A DNA stretch of 64,000 nucleotides from Eubacterium sp. MSJ-21 (GCF_018918185.1 NZ_JAHLPZ010000003.1:173793-237792), one strand, 5' to 3'; counted from the first letter of the stretch, positions 44,687 through 54,087 are shown. Numbers and translations are program-made. Notes: generated by a model from the sequence alone, not told the origin.

Positions 44687-47600
44687 TTAACTATTTTTAA
44701 GCAGATCCTGCAGCCGCTTCTCATAGACATAACAGTGTCCATGCGCCCCGATTGCCTTCTCATAGGCTTCAATGGCCATCTTCCGCTCTCCCATTACTTC
44801 ATACAGGATTCCAAGCTCATAATAGCCCTCCTCACAGCCACGGTATCCACAGCTTGAACAAAGCTTCATCGTAACTGCCTGTTTCAAATATTTCTCCGCA
44901 TCTGCATAATCACCAATCACCCGGCAGTACCTTGCAAGCTTGATATAATCCAGCGGTGTCTTCCGGTCTTCCTCCGGTATCACTGCCCTGCTTAAATACT
45001 CTGCATACTCAGACTTAATATCCCCATCTCGCAAATAAAGTGCTTCCAGCAGCTCTCCATAATAATTGATGGTTTTATTTAAGTTAACCGCCTTTTTGTA
45101 TGCATCGACCGCTTCCGCATATCTGCCACTCATGATAAGCACTCTGCCGTACTTGCTATAGATGCTCGTATTATCCGGCTTCAATTTCATGCCAAGCTGA
45201 TACATCTGATCCATCATCAGAGTATCGTCCTCTTCCCCGGCAAGCTCCATCAGAAGACTTGCGCAGTCAAACCGCAGATTTTCATCCGTGCCTTCCTCCG
45301 CATAGCTTTCCAGCAGCTGCTCTGCCTCCGGATAGCGGTCTGCTCGTGTGAGTGCGAGACCTGCCTCGATACGAAGCTGCGGGTCCACATCGTCCCCGTA
45401 TTTATAAATCGCATCCATCAGAATCTGACACCCTTCCGTAATCCTGTTCAAGCAGAGCAGCACACGGGTTTTGAAGCGGATGACCTCTGTTTTTCTCTGT
45501 ATATCCCGGTCTGACCTCTCCGGTGCGATTGCCAGTGCCTGATTGAAATTTTCTAACGCATTCCCGTAATCCCGCCGCTCCCAGTAGATAAATCCGAGAT
45601 TCGTATAATATGCCGCATGTGGCCGTACCTTAATCTGATCCTCATATGCCTTGATTGCAAGCTCCGTCTCACGAACCTTCCGATACATATATCCCAGATA
45701 TCCAAACACATCTGGATTTTTCGGATTGATAGACGCAACCTTCTTATATACCGCAATGGACTCCTCATTTCGGTTTGCTTCATCATAGAGATCTGCCAGC
45801 TCTAACAACAGATCTTCATAATTCGGCAGATCGGATTCATCCGCCTTGTAATTTGCTTCCACCTTCTCCAAAAGCTTCAACGCTTCCTCTGATTTTTCCT
45901 GTGCACGAAGGCTTAATGCCTCATAATAATCCATCGCATCGCTCTCCGGACGGAACTCCCGGTACTGTGCCATCACATGTTCGGCATCCTCATACTGTTC
46001 TGCCTGCTGGAAGGTCAGTATCTCCTGTATGTACGGCTCCACACCATATGGATAGATCCGTATCGCCTTCTCCGCCGAATAGATGCATTCCTGCAGATAA
46101 TCTAACATATAACAGCATTTTGCCCGGTAGCAATGCGCCCAGTATTCATCCTCATAGACCATAGATTCATAATCAATATGCTCTAACATCGCATCGCACG
46201 CCTTCATACAGTTGCCATACTCCTGCAGTTCATAGAGAATCCGAAGATTCAGGATGAGTCCGGTGATCTGCTCCTCATGCTCCGTCTCGACCGGAAGCTG
46301 TATATATTCCTTCGCTTTCTCGTACTCTTTCAGGTTATAGTAACAGCTTGCGATCAGTGTATGTGCATACGGATACCGCTTTCTGCGCTTGTTCTGTTCC
46401 TCTGTATAGCCGCCTTCTTCCGGCTGTATATCCTCAATTGCCTTCTTCCATTTTAAGAACAATGGCAGTGCCTTCTCCGTCTGTCCGGTTGCCAGATAAC
46501 ATCTGCCCTTCGCATTACAATAGAAGAAGATCTCATCGCCCTCCGGTTCAAATGTATCGAACACCTCCAACGCTTCCGGCTCCCGCTGATTCTGATAATA
46601 GCACCATGCCAGATCTAACTTTTTCTGATGATCTTCCGGATTTTCTACCACATCTTGCTTCCATTTCTCAATGATTGCTTCATTTACCTGCTGCAGCCGG
46701 GTAAGGTACGCCATATCCCCATAATTGTTATGCATCAGCTCCTCGAAGATATCCTTTGCCTTCTCCAGATCCCCCATCGCATAATATATATCCCCTAAGC
46801 AATACTGTGCGTCTTCATAATCCGGATTCTCCGCAAGAATCTCTTCTGCGGTCTGCTTCGCCTCCTCATATCGTTCCAGACGGTACAACATCTCGCTCTT
46901 GATAAACTGCGTCATCTCGTCCTTTGGGTATCGCTCAAGGTTCGCATTGATCCTGCTTAAAAGCGCCTCATATACAGCCTCCGCTTCCGCTCTTGGAAGT
47001 GGCTGTTCCGCATCCTTTTCCTGAAAACGCGTATCCTTCATCTGCACATAGATCTCCAGCACATCGCCATGTGGATGTGTAAGCGGCAATCTTTTCAAAC
47101 GTTCTAATTCCTTGTGGAGCGCCGCCCGGTTCTCCGGTGTCGGCTCATCCTGCTTGTCCATCCGTTCAATCTTCATATACTGCTCAATATAGTCATCGGC
47201 ATATGTATAATCTCCGGTCAGATATTCATAAGCAAAGCTGTCCTGCTTCCGCGCCGCCATCCCAAGAATATAAGAAATGTAATCCTCCGGAAATTTAACC
47301 AGCAAATCATCTTTACGCAGGGCGATATCAAACCGGTCCACAATCTCACGAAAAACCGCATCCGGCATCCGGTAATGACCCATTATGAATACAAGCAGCT
47401 CCTCTAATGCTTCTGCCTCTGTGTCTAGCGATACAAATGCATCCTCACGAAACAGCTCTCGCCACGCATCCACACGGATTCGGTTCGGATAATCATTGTA
47501 TAGTTGTTCTAATTTATCGGTAAGCTCCGTCCGTGGCGGCTGTAAACCTTCTGAATCTTCGTCTTCCATATCATCCGGCAATGCTTCCTGCCTGTCACAG

Positions 47601-47752
47601 CTTGCAATCGCCTCCTCGTAGGCATTCCGAAGCTCCATGAAACCATCTGCATCCTCCTCCGGATTCACAGACTTTAACTGCTCGCGATACGCCTGCTTGA
47701 TCGCGCCCTTATCATCTGTCTGTCCGATTCCAAGTATCGTCCATATGTTCAT
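44687..47752 (-). CDS. J-domain-like plus TPR scaffold protein, 1021 aa
   Basis: The first 50 residues (MNIWTILGIGQTDDKGAIKQ then AYREQLKSVNPEED) are a J-domain with the invariant HPD tripeptide replaced by NPE, so DnaK stimulation is doubtful. The rest is built of roughly fifteen TPR-like helical repeats, for example NPDYEDAQYCLGDIYYAMGD and later NPKNPDVFGYLGYMYRKV, with a CSSCGYRGC cluster near the C-terminus. TPR proteins mediate protein-protein contacts. The ATG at 47750-47752 follows GGGG closely. No partner genes adjoin it. Confidence 0.8.
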   Translation of the reverse strand: MNIWTILGIGQTDDKGAIKQAYREQLKSVNPEEDADGFMELRNAYEEAIASCDRQEALPDDMEDEDSEGLQPPRTELTDKLEQLYNDYPNRIRVDAWRELFREDAFVSLDTEAEALEELLVFIMGHYRMPDAVFREIVDRFDIALRKDDLLVKFPEDYISYILGMAARKQDSFAYEYLTGDYTYADDYIEQYMKIERMDKQDEPTPENRAALHKELERLKRLPLTHPHGDVLEIYVQMKDTRFQEKDAEQPLPRAEAEAVYEALLSRINANLERYPKDEMTQFIKSEMLYRLERYEEAKQTAEEILAENPDYEDAQYCLGDIYYAMGDLEKAKDIFEELMHNNYGDMAYLTRLQQVNEAIIEKWKQDVVENPEDHQKKLDLAWCYYQNQREPEALEVFDTFEPEGDEIFFYCNAKGRCYLATGQTEKALPLFLKWKKAIEDIQPEEGGYTEEQNKRRKRYPYAHTLIASCYYNLKEYEKAKEYIQLPVETEHEEQITGLILNLRILYELQEYGNCMKACDAMLEHIDYESMVYEDEYWAHCYRAKCCYMLDYLQECIYSAEKAIRIYPYGVEPYIQEILTFQQAEQYEDAEHVMAQYREFRPESDAMDYYEALSLRAQEKSEEALKLLEKVEANYKADESDLPNYEDLLLELADLYDEANRNEESIAVYKKVASINPKNPDVFGYLGYMYRKVRETELAIKAYEDQIKVRPHAAYYTNLGFIYWERRDYGNALENFNQALAIAPERSDRDIQRKTEVIRFKTRVLLCLNRITEGCQILMDAIYKYGDDVDPQLRIEAGLALTRADRYPEAEQLLESYAEEGTDENLRFDCASLLMELAGEEDDTLMMDQMYQLGMKLKPDNTSIYSKYGRVLIMSGRYAEAVDAYKKAVNLNKTINYYGELLEALYLRDGDIKSEYAEYLSRAVIPEEDRKTPLDYIKLARYCRVIGDYADAEKYLKQAVTMKLCSSCGYRGCEEGYYELGILYEVMGERKMAIEAYEKAIGAHGHCYVYEKRLQDLLKNS

Positions 47753-47797
47753 AACCCCTGCCCTTGTACCTTTCTCGCTTTTTATCACTATCCAGTT

Positions 47798-47861
47798 TGT
47801 GCATAATTTGCACAGACTGATATTCCCACATAAAGAAACTTGTGCAAAAAATGCACAAGTT
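47798..47861. promoter_or_regulatory. Two similar palindromes upstream of the J-domain/TPR gene
   Basis: TGTGCA-N5-TGCACA occurs at 47798-47814 and again at 47841-47857, centres 43 bp apart. In the second copy the arms extend to a perfect 10 bp (47837-47861). The second could also act as the terminator for glycerate kinase, which ends at 47908. The 47753-47907 interval holds no gene. Confidence 0.55.
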
Positions 47862-47907
47862 CATTTTATCAAATGCAATATAAGAACACAATAATTTCCT
47901 ACAGATT

Positions 47908-49170
47908 CTATAATCCTGTCAGATTATTTCTCACGCAATTTCTAAGATTCGCATACGCCCGCGTTTTCTCCATTGCAAGCTGCTTTTCTTCCTCTGTGCA
48001 GGCAGCGCTTGCCACATAGCATCCGGCAAATACACCACTGTCGATACACACTTGTACATCTGCACCGAAACACCCGGCAAATGCATATACAGGAACGGAA
48101 TATAACTTCGCGATCCGCGCTACACCGATCGGTGTCTTCCCCATCAGCGTCTGCGCATCGAATCTTCCCTCTCCGGTGATAACCGCGTCTGCGTTTTTGA
48201 TTGCCTGTGCAATCTGTATCTCATCTAATACGATGTCAATGCCCGGCTTTAAGGTTGCATGTAAGAACATCAGACACGCATACCCTAATCCGCCAGCCGC
48301 ACCTACACCGGGTGTCATGCGTTTTTTGTCGTGACTCTGCCTGTCGTTTTTATCAACATTCTTGCCTGCTTCATCATAACCGGTCAGCTGATTTTCCATC
48401 GGAGTAGGATTTTTCCGGTACATATCTTCCACAACATCCGCATACCGGTTCATCGCCGCATCCATCTCCTGTACCATCTTCGCGTCCGCGCCCTTTTGTG
48501 GCGCAAAGACGGCACTGCATCCCTGTGCACCGACCAGTGGATTTGTCACATCGCACGCAATCTGAAATGTACACGAAGCAAGCTCCGGCATTACATCCTC
48601 TGTTGTAATCGCCCGCACCTGCGCCAATCCCTCCGCGCCATAACCGACTTCTCTTCCGGCTTCGTCCATGAAATGAAATCCAAGTGCCTGCAGCATTCCG
48701 ATCCCTGCGTCATTTGTTGCACTTCCGCCGATTCCAAGGATGAACTTCCGACAGCCACATGTAATGGCATCGCGAATCATCTCGCCAACTCCATAGGTCG
48801 TTGTATGCATCGGATTTCTTCTTTCTTCCGGGACAAGTGGTAATCCGGCTGCCTGCGCCATCTCCAGAACTGCCGTCTTTTCTCCTGCCTGCTCGTAGAT
48901 TGTGTAACCCGCCGAAACTTCTGTTCCAATCGGTCCGGTCACAGAGATTGTCCGTGTCTGCACATGTTCCTTTCCGAAGGTAAGTGCTTCCACCGTGCCT
49001 TCCCCGCCATCTGCAACCGGGAATATCTGCACATCAAAGTCCGGGTATCGCTCTAAGATTCCGTCTCTGACTGCATTTCCAGCTTCTAACGACGTAAGAC
49101 TTCCCTTGAACGAATCCATTGCAACAACGATTTTTTTCTGTCTTTTACGTTTGTTAAAATTATTATCCAT
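47908..49170 (-). CDS. Glycerate kinase (GarK/GlxK family), 420 aa
   Basis: The enzyme phosphorylates D-glycerate, forming 2-phosphoglycerate in this family. It shows VVAMDSFKGSLTS near the N-terminus, PVADGGEGT, ILGIGGSATNDAG and TPGVGAAGGLGYACL. A segment of about 20 polar residues (GYDEAGKNVDKNDRQSHDKK) lies just before TPGVGAAGG and looks like a lineage-specific insertion. The ATG at 49168-49170 has GAGGGG 9 nt upstream. It is divergent from the small exported protein. Confidence 0.92.
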   Translation of the reverse strand: MDNNFNKRKRQKKIVVAMDSFKGSLTSLEAGNAVRDGILERYPDFDVQIFPVADGGEGTVEALTFGKEHVQTRTISVTGPIGTEVSAGYTIYEQAGEKTAVLEMAQAAGLPLVPEERRNPMHTTTYGVGEMIRDAITCGCRKFILGIGGSATNDAGIGMLQALGFHFMDEAGREVGYGAEGLAQVRAITTEDVMPELASCTFQIACDVTNPLVGAQGCSAVFAPQKGADAKMVQEMDAAMNRYADVVEDMYRKNPTPMENQLTGYDEAGKNVDKNDRQSHDKKRMTPGVGAAGGLGYACLMFLHATLKPGIDIVLDEIQIAQAIKNADAVITGEGRFDAQTLMGKTPIGVARIAKLYSVPVYAFAGCFGADVQVCIDSGVFAGCYVASAACTEEEKQLAMEKTRAYANLRNCVRNNLTGL

Positions 49171-49205
49171 ATTTATTTTCCCCTCTGTCAACTGCAATTA
49201 CCTAC

Positions 49206-49234
49206 TTCACATTTTATCACATATCTGCTATGAT
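49206..49234 (+). promoter_or_regulatory. Promoter for the small exported/membrane protein pair
   Basis: TTCACA (49206-49211), 17 nt, TATGAT (49229-49234), 48 nt before the 49282 ATG. Confidence 0.65.
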
Positions 49235-49281
49235 GAACTACAGAATTATTGGATGTATTTGTAAGATTGGATGGGACTTAT

Positions 49282-49701
49282 ATGAACTGTCAAAAATCAT
49301 ATCGCAGATTGCTTAATTTCATTATTTCCATCGTAATTCTGTTTTCTGGTCTGTACTTTAACCAGACGGAAGCGGATGCTTTTTTTGATGCGGCAAAGCC
49401 TACCGCCCAGTCGACGGTCAGCGGTGTCGAGCTTCCAATCTCTACGAATACACAGATCAATACAAGCGAGCTTCTCCTTGCTTCGAGAACCTCTTATATA
49501 AAAGAAGTAAAACAGGGACCTGCACAGGCGGAAACATCTGTCCGGTTTATCACAGCACTTCCAGATACACGGGAGCTTTCTTCCTCCCGCTATGCTATCT
49601 TTTCAGAACCGATTCTGTCGAAAACAATTATCAGTCAACAGAAGATCCTATGCTATATCCACGCACAGGACGGAAAAAAATCCAACTATTTTTCAGTTTA
49701 A
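49282..49701 (+). CDS. Unrecognised exported or membrane-anchored small protein, 139 aa
   Basis: A basic N-terminus (MNCQKSYRRLLN) is followed by a hydrophobic stretch (about 11-27) and a possible signal peptidase site after TEADA (residues 29-33). The mature part is polar, Ser/Thr-rich and shows no family I recognise. GGGAC upstream of the ATG is a weak ribosome binding site; an in-frame start 11 codons earlier is possible. The gene has its own promoter and is followed by a 48-aa membrane protein and a strong terminator. Confidence 0.6.
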   Translation: MNCQKSYRRLLNFIISIVILFSGLYFNQTEADAFFDAAKPTAQSTVSGVELPISTNTQINTSELLLASRTSYIKEVKQGPAQAETSVRFITALPDTRELSSSRYAIFSEPILSKTIISQQKILCYIHAQDGKKSNYFSV

Positions 49702-49779
49702 TCAGAACTATAAGCAGAACTATGGATGCACATAGCTTTCTTTGCGTACTTAAAAATTGAAAAATGGAGGACATAATCT

Positions 49780-49926
49780 ATGTTTATGAATATTCTTGTT
49801 GGTGTTATGGCTGCAATTGCAATTCTTGCCGGAGTCTGGGGGTTCTGGGTAGATCACAGAAAGGATAAGGATCTAGCAGATGAAACATCTGCTGCAGGCA
49901 ACGCAGATACAAGCAGTAAAAACTAA
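49780..49926 (+). CDS. Small single-pass membrane protein, 48 aa
   Basis: The sequence MFMNILVGVMAAIAILAGVW is a membrane segment (about 4-24), followed by GFWVDHRKDKDLADE and a Ser/Ala/Asn-rich tail. GGAGG lies 9 nt before the ATG, which makes the gene convincing despite its size. It is downstream of the exported protein and directly upstream of a terminator. Function unknown. Confidence 0.7.
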   Translation: MFMNILVGVMAAIAILAGVWGFWVDHRKDKDLADETSAAGNADTSSKN

Positions 49927-49939
49927 ACAAAGTAACACG

Positions 49940-49970
49940 AAATGCCGGGACAGACATCCCGGCATTTTCT
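49940..49970 (+). terminator. Terminator after the small membrane protein gene
   Basis: AAATGCCGGGA pairs perfectly with TCCCGGCATTT around CAGACA, followed by TTCTTCT. Confidence 0.9.
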
Positions 49971-50054
49971 TCTAAGATAAATATTTCTTTATTGCTGTCA
50001 GATATGTCTGAGCCAGATGACTCAGCATTTTCTTAACTATTGTAGTGTCATCGT

Positions 50055-50963
50055 TTACTTCCCTTTCTCTTCCTCCACTGCATGCAATATCATGTTCTTA
50101 AGCTGTCTTGCGGCAGCGCTGAGTGGATGCTGGTTATCCAATACCATACAGATATCCCGCTTCGGAATTTCTTCTTTTAACGGAATCTGCACGATTTCTC
50201 TTTCCATTATAGATTCCCTTGCCATTGCTTTTGGAACGAATGCAAGTCCAAGCTCATGACGTACCAGTGGCAGGATCTGATCGGTCGTTGCAACCTCCGT
50301 ATCCGGGGACAGTTCCAGTCCATATGATAAAAACAACTGATTATAAAATTGAAATGTCATCGTCTCACGTCCAAGACATATCAGCGGATAATTTTTTAAT
50401 TCCCACAGCGATATCTCCTGGCTTCCAAGTGCCATGAACGTTCTTCCTCCGACTAATACCTCCTGAAAAGACTCCAATACAATTTCCTTGAGCGGGGCTT
50501 CCACCTCCGCCGGGGTTGACACGACTGCAAAATCAATCATTCCACTTTTCACTGCCTCAATTGCCTGTGGAGTTGAGTGATTATAGATTTTCAGACGTAT
50601 ACCCGGATATTTCATATGAAACTCTTTCAGCTTATCCAGCAGATAGATATTCAAGGCGGTTTCACTCGCGCCGATTGCAATACTTCCATGTGTCAGTCCC
50701 GTACTGTCGGCCAGTTCCTCCTCTGCCGCCCATAACTGCAGCATTGCCGCAGATACATGCGTATACAGGCGCTGTCCCTCCGGTGTCAGCTGCACACCAC
50801 GGTTCGTTCTCACAAACAGTGTACTATGAATCTGCTGTTCTAAGCTATTCATCGCACGTGTGATATTCGGCTGGCTATTTCCCAATACACGGGCCGCCTT
50901 TGTAAAATTCTCATACTTTGCCACATAATAAAAGATCTTGTAATACTCAAAATTTACGTTCAT
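50055..50963 (-). CDS. LysR-family transcriptional regulator, 302 aa
   Basis: The N-terminal winged helix-turn-helix (FYYVAKYENFTKAARVLGNS then QPNITRAMNSLE) and the two-lobed periplasmic-protein-like effector domain, starting around IAIGASETALNIY, are typical. The ATG at 50961-50963 has GGAG upstream. It is divergent from purA, and the intervening DNA carries two TGATATAT-type sites, so autoregulation and control of purA are plausible. The effector is unknown. Confidence 0.93.
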   Translation of the reverse strand: MNVNFEYYKIFYYVAKYENFTKAARVLGNSQPNITRAMNSLEQQIHSTLFVRTNRGVQLTPEGQRLYTHVSAAMLQLWAAEEELADSTGLTHGSIAIGASETALNIYLLDKLKEFHMKYPGIRLKIYNHSTPQAIEAVKSGMIDFAVVSTPAEVEAPLKEIVLESFQEVLVGGRTFMALGSQEISLWELKNYPLICLGRETMTFQFYNQLFLSYGLELSPDTEVATTDQILPLVRHELGLAFVPKAMARESIMEREIVQIPLKEEIPKRDICMVLDNQHPLSAAARQLKNMILHAVEEEKGK

Positions 50964-50978
50964 GCCTCTCCTCATCCT

Positions 50979-51010
50979 GATATATCAAAGTAGCATCTTC
51001 AATATATCAA
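50979..51010. promoter_or_regulatory. Candidate LysR operator pair
   Basis: TGATATATCA, a perfect 10-bp palindrome (50979-50988), and TCAATATATCAA (50999-51010) have centres 21 bp apart, two helical turns. They lie between the LysR gene and the purA promoter. Confidence 0.55.
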
Positions 51011-51018
51011 TTATACTT

Positions 51019-51047
51019 TTTACTTATTTCTGTATGCATAGTATAAT
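51019..51047 (+). promoter_or_regulatory. Promoter for purA
   Basis: TTTACT (51019-51024), 17 nt, TATAAT (51042-51047). AGGAGG follows, 8 nt before the 51102 ATG. Confidence 0.7.
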
Positions 51048-51101
51048 CTGTCCGAAAAGAAAAAGCAAGAGCAATGTGTGCACACAAAGGAGGACAAACA
51101 A

Positions 51102-52403
51102 ATGCTTACAGCCGTAACAGGTATCAACTGGGGTGACGAAGGAAAAGGTCGTGTCATCGATCTATTAGCAGAGCAGGCGGATATCGTCGTCCGCTATCAA
51201 GGCGGAAATAACGCCGGTCACACCGTCGTTGTTGGTCGTGATAAATATGTATTAAATCTGCTTCCATCCGGGATTCTGCATCCGGATGTCACATGTGTTT
51301 TAGGGGATGGAATGGTCATTGACTTAGAGCATCTCACGAAGGAAATCGAGGCGCTGCGAGGAAAAGGTATTCCTATCACACCAGAAAATCTAAAGCTTTC
51401 CAAGCGTGCCACAATCTCTATGCCTTGGCACCGGGTGCAGGATGAACTAGAGGAAGCCCGACTGGAAAAGGAGGGTTCCGCCTTCGGTTCCACACGTCGC
51501 GGTATTGCCTATGCTTACAGCGACAAATATAGAAAGAAAACGCTCCGGCTTGGTGATCTGCTTCATCTGAACGATGGCTATATACACAACCGGCTGCACA
51601 TGATGCTGGATGCCAAAAACATGGAGCTTTCCGGCTGTTATCATCAGGAGCCAATGTCCTATCCGGCGCTGCTCTCCTGGTGTGAAAAACAAGCGGCAGC
51701 ATTCTCCGCATATATCTGCGATACCGGCGCATTCTTAAGAGATGCCCTTGCAGACAATCAAAAGGTGCTTTTGGAGGCACAGCTTGGTGCCATGCGTGAT
51801 ATTGACTATGGCATATTCCCATATACATCCAGCTCATCCACGATCTCCGCCTATGGTCCGATCGGTGCCGGAATCCCCGGTGCTCCGCTCTCCCATGTCG
51901 TCGGTGTTCTGAAAGCATACTCGACCTGTGTCGGTGCCGGTCCGTTTGCCGCAGAGAAAGCAATGTCCGAATCATGGAAGGATGATCTACGCCGTGCTGG
52001 CAATGAATACGGTGCGGCAACCGGACGTCCAAGACGTGTTGGTCCTTTTGATGCCGTTGCCAGCCGTTACGGACTCCAATGTCAGAACGCAGACCGGATT
52101 GCCCTGACAAAACTGGATGTATTAAGCTCCATGAAGGAAATTCCGATTATCACAGAATACCTGCAGCACACGAAACATATTAAGGATTTTGACCCAACAG
52201 ATAATATGGATAATCTCCTGCCCGTCATCGATATCGTTCCTGGCTGGCAGCAGGATATCTCGCATTGCCGTTCTTATGATGAACTGCCGGACAATGCAAA
52301 ACGATATATAGAAACGATCGAAAAACTGCTTGATCACGAGATACAATTTATCTCCGTCGGTGCGGAACGAAATCAATACCTGGCAAAAGGGGAATGGCTG
52401 TAA
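51102..52403 (+). CDS. purA: Adenylosuccinate synthetase (PurA-type, divergent), 433 aa
   Basis: PurA joins IMP and aspartate using GTP, in AMP synthesis. The catalytic loop GDEGKG (D12, residues 11-16), NNAGHTV (H40) and TKLDVL (GTP base specificity) are present. Deviations from the standard family are GSTRRGIAYAY in place of the usual TTGRGIGPAY and GAATGRPRRVGPFD in place of TTTGRPRRCGWFD. The aspartate-13 equivalent is retained, so a diaminopurine-type PurZ is unlikely, but it may be a second or specialised PurA. Controlled region shared with the LysR gene. Confidence 0.88.
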   Translation: MLTAVTGINWGDEGKGRVIDLLAEQADIVVRYQGGNNAGHTVVVGRDKYVLNLLPSGILHPDVTCVLGDGMVIDLEHLTKEIEALRGKGIPITPENLKLSKRATISMPWHRVQDELEEARLEKEGSAFGSTRRGIAYAYSDKYRKKTLRLGDLLHLNDGYIHNRLHMMLDAKNMELSGCYHQEPMSYPALLSWCEKQAAAFSAYICDTGAFLRDALADNQKVLLEAQLGAMRDIDYGIFPYTSSSSTISAYGPIGAGIPGAPLSHVVGVLKAYSTCVGAGPFAAEKAMSESWKDDLRRAGNEYGAATGRPRRVGPFDAVASRYGLQCQNADRIALTKLDVLSSMKEIPIITEYLQHTKHIKDFDPTDNMDNLLPVIDIVPGWQQDISHCRSYDELPDNAKRYIETIEKLLDHEIQFISVGAERNQYLAKGEWL

Positions 52404-52420
52404 AGCCACTCCCCTTTTTT
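52385..52420. terminator. Terminator overlapping the purA stop codon
   Basis: AAAAGGGGAATGGCT and AGCCACTCCCCTTTT pair around GTAA, with the purA TAA in the loop. It is shared with the convergent flavin reductase gene, whose stop lies within its tail. Confidence 0.8.
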
Positions 52421-52895
52421 ATGTGTACATCTTCACTCTTCTCTGATACTCTGCATACATGAGCGGTTTTTTCTCACTCAGTATCTTTGATTTGGTCACA
52501 GTTCCGATAAATAACGTATGGGAACCACAAGATATCTTCTCTGTCACCGTCGCTCCAAGCATCGCCACGCTCTGCCATCCGAGATACGGGATTCCCTGTT
52601 CATTGACCGGAAGTTCCAGTGTTTTCATTTTGTCAACATCTCTTCCAGACTGATATCCGAAGTGCTTGATTGTCTCGAAGGTGCATGTCTCATCTAAGAT
52701 GCTGACTGCAAACATCCCGCTCTTTTTGAGTAATTCACATGTATAACTCTGATTGGAAACCGCGATTGCGATCTGAACCGGCTCGTGGCTGATCTGCATA
52801 CATGTATCAATGATACAGCCATTTGCTTTTTTCTCCCACACCGTCGATAACATGTATAACCCATAGGTAATACACTGTGTTGCTGTCCGTTCCAT
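52419..52895 (-). CDS. Flavin reductase-like protein, 158 aa
   Basis: The sequence resembles the flavin reductase-like half of the high-molecular-weight rubredoxin/NADH:FMN oxidoreductases of anaerobes. Its motifs are ANGCIIDTCMQISHEPVQIA, SYTCELLKKSGMFAVSIL and FGYQSGRDVDKMK. The rubredoxin domain that normally follows is absent, so it stops shortly after the barrel. The ATG at 52893-52895 is chosen because GGAG lies 9 nt upstream. It is convergent with purA and paralogous to the 4563-5129 protein. Confidence 0.85.
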   Translation of the reverse strand: MERTATQCITYGLYMLSTVWEKKANGCIIDTCMQISHEPVQIAIAVSNQSYTCELLKKSGMFAVSILDETCTFETIKHFGYQSGRDVDKMKTLELPVNEQGIPYLGWQSVAMLGATVTEKISCGSHTLFIGTVTKSKILSEKKPLMYAEYQRRVKMYT

Positions 52896-52956
52896 CTTCC
52901 ACATCTCCTATCTGATTTTGTTTCCGATAGTATGTGCAAAATGGCGTTTTCTATCA

Positions 52957-54087
52957 TTATAATTTTAGATAATCTCCCAGCATATTGTGTACCATCGCTT
53001 CAATCTGCTCTGCAATTTCTTTGCATATATTTTTCTTCATCCCTGCCTTTTCTCCAACGGCAACCAGATCTGCAAGTCCGGGATTTCTTCCATTTCCATT
53101 CACAGTTGTTGTATGTTCCCCATAATAGGTGTTGCTATACGTCAGATCATACGCCGGAGCAAGCTCCCACCTTGCATGTTCCTCATCATAAATATAGGAA
53201 AAATTCTTTGAATGATCATCCCTGTTATGTGCATATACATTAAAACACATACGCCGGTACATCTGCTCCACATCACGATCTTTCGTCAGAATCTTCGTAA
53301 GCTTCATCAATTCATTATAATCCAAACTCGGTATCTCATGTGACACCTCTAATAATGCCGATGCAGTGATAACATGGTAACGATATATTTTTCCGTCTTT
53401 TCTTTCCCTGTCATAACGCTTCGTTCCAAAATATCCTTTACATTTATCAGATGGAAACAGCCTTGTCTCTGTCATTGTAATCCCACATTTCCCAGCACAA
53501 CGCGCATAATCATATTCCATCTTTCCGACATTGATCGGATCTACATGCGACGGGAACTTGATAATCCAGTCTTCTCCATCTACCTGTGTAAAGATTTTAG
53601 GTCGGGCGCCACCGCTCGTCCCGCCTAATGCATACAATTCATCCAGTTTCTCGGAATATTCCGTATTCAAGATTTTGCAGCACTGTTCAGCAAGTATATC
53701 CAGATTATCCGGTTCTATATCATACTTCATTTCCCTTTGCGGACGATAGGTCAACGCACCCATGCCTGACTCACCCACGATTGCCAACCGGTCTAAAACA
53801 GTCAGGGTATCTTTATTTTGTCCATTTTTCTGAAGCATACGATCTAACAGCAATCGTCCCCATGCATCCGGCAGACTATCCGAAAAAACACCAAACAATC
53901 CATCAAAATAGTTTTTCACCGGGACAAATACCTGTCTTTTTAATGGCAGATAAAATGGACTGATGGAAAAACCTTCCTCCAGCCATGTATCCGTATATTC
54001 AAATGCTACTTTATGATCTGCATTTAAAACCAGTGTTCCAACTTGTCTATCACCATAAAATACCTGGAGTATATTATTTTGTCTCAT
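52957..54087 (-). CDS. hipA: HipA-family serine/threonine kinase (toxin), 376 aa
   Basis: HipA kinases phosphorylate targets such as glutamyl-tRNA synthetase and induce growth arrest unless bound by HipB. The full kinase architecture is visible: the Gly-rich GGTSGGARPK (155-164), K177 (WIIKFPS), HNRDDHSKN (287-295, catalytic) and PAYDLT with D314. The N-terminal couple_hipA subdomain (about 1-100) is present. It overlaps hipB by 14 nt, the standard antitoxin-toxin arrangement. Confidence 0.95.
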   Translation of the reverse strand: MRQNNILQVFYGDRQVGTLVLNADHKVAFEYTDTWLEEGFSISPFYLPLKRQVFVPVKNYFDGLFGVFSDSLPDAWGRLLLDRMLQKNGQNKDTLTVLDRLAIVGESGMGALTYRPQREMKYDIEPDNLDILAEQCCKILNTEYSEKLDELYALGGTSGGARPKIFTQVDGEDWIIKFPSHVDPINVGKMEYDYARCAGKCGITMTETRLFPSDKCKGYFGTKRYDRERKDGKIYRYHVITASALLEVSHEIPSLDYNELMKLTKILTKDRDVEQMYRRMCFNVYAHNRDDHSKNFSYIYDEEHARWELAPAYDLTYSNTYYGEHTTTVNGNGRNPGLADLVAVGEKAGMKKNICKEIAEQIEAMVHNMLGDYLKL

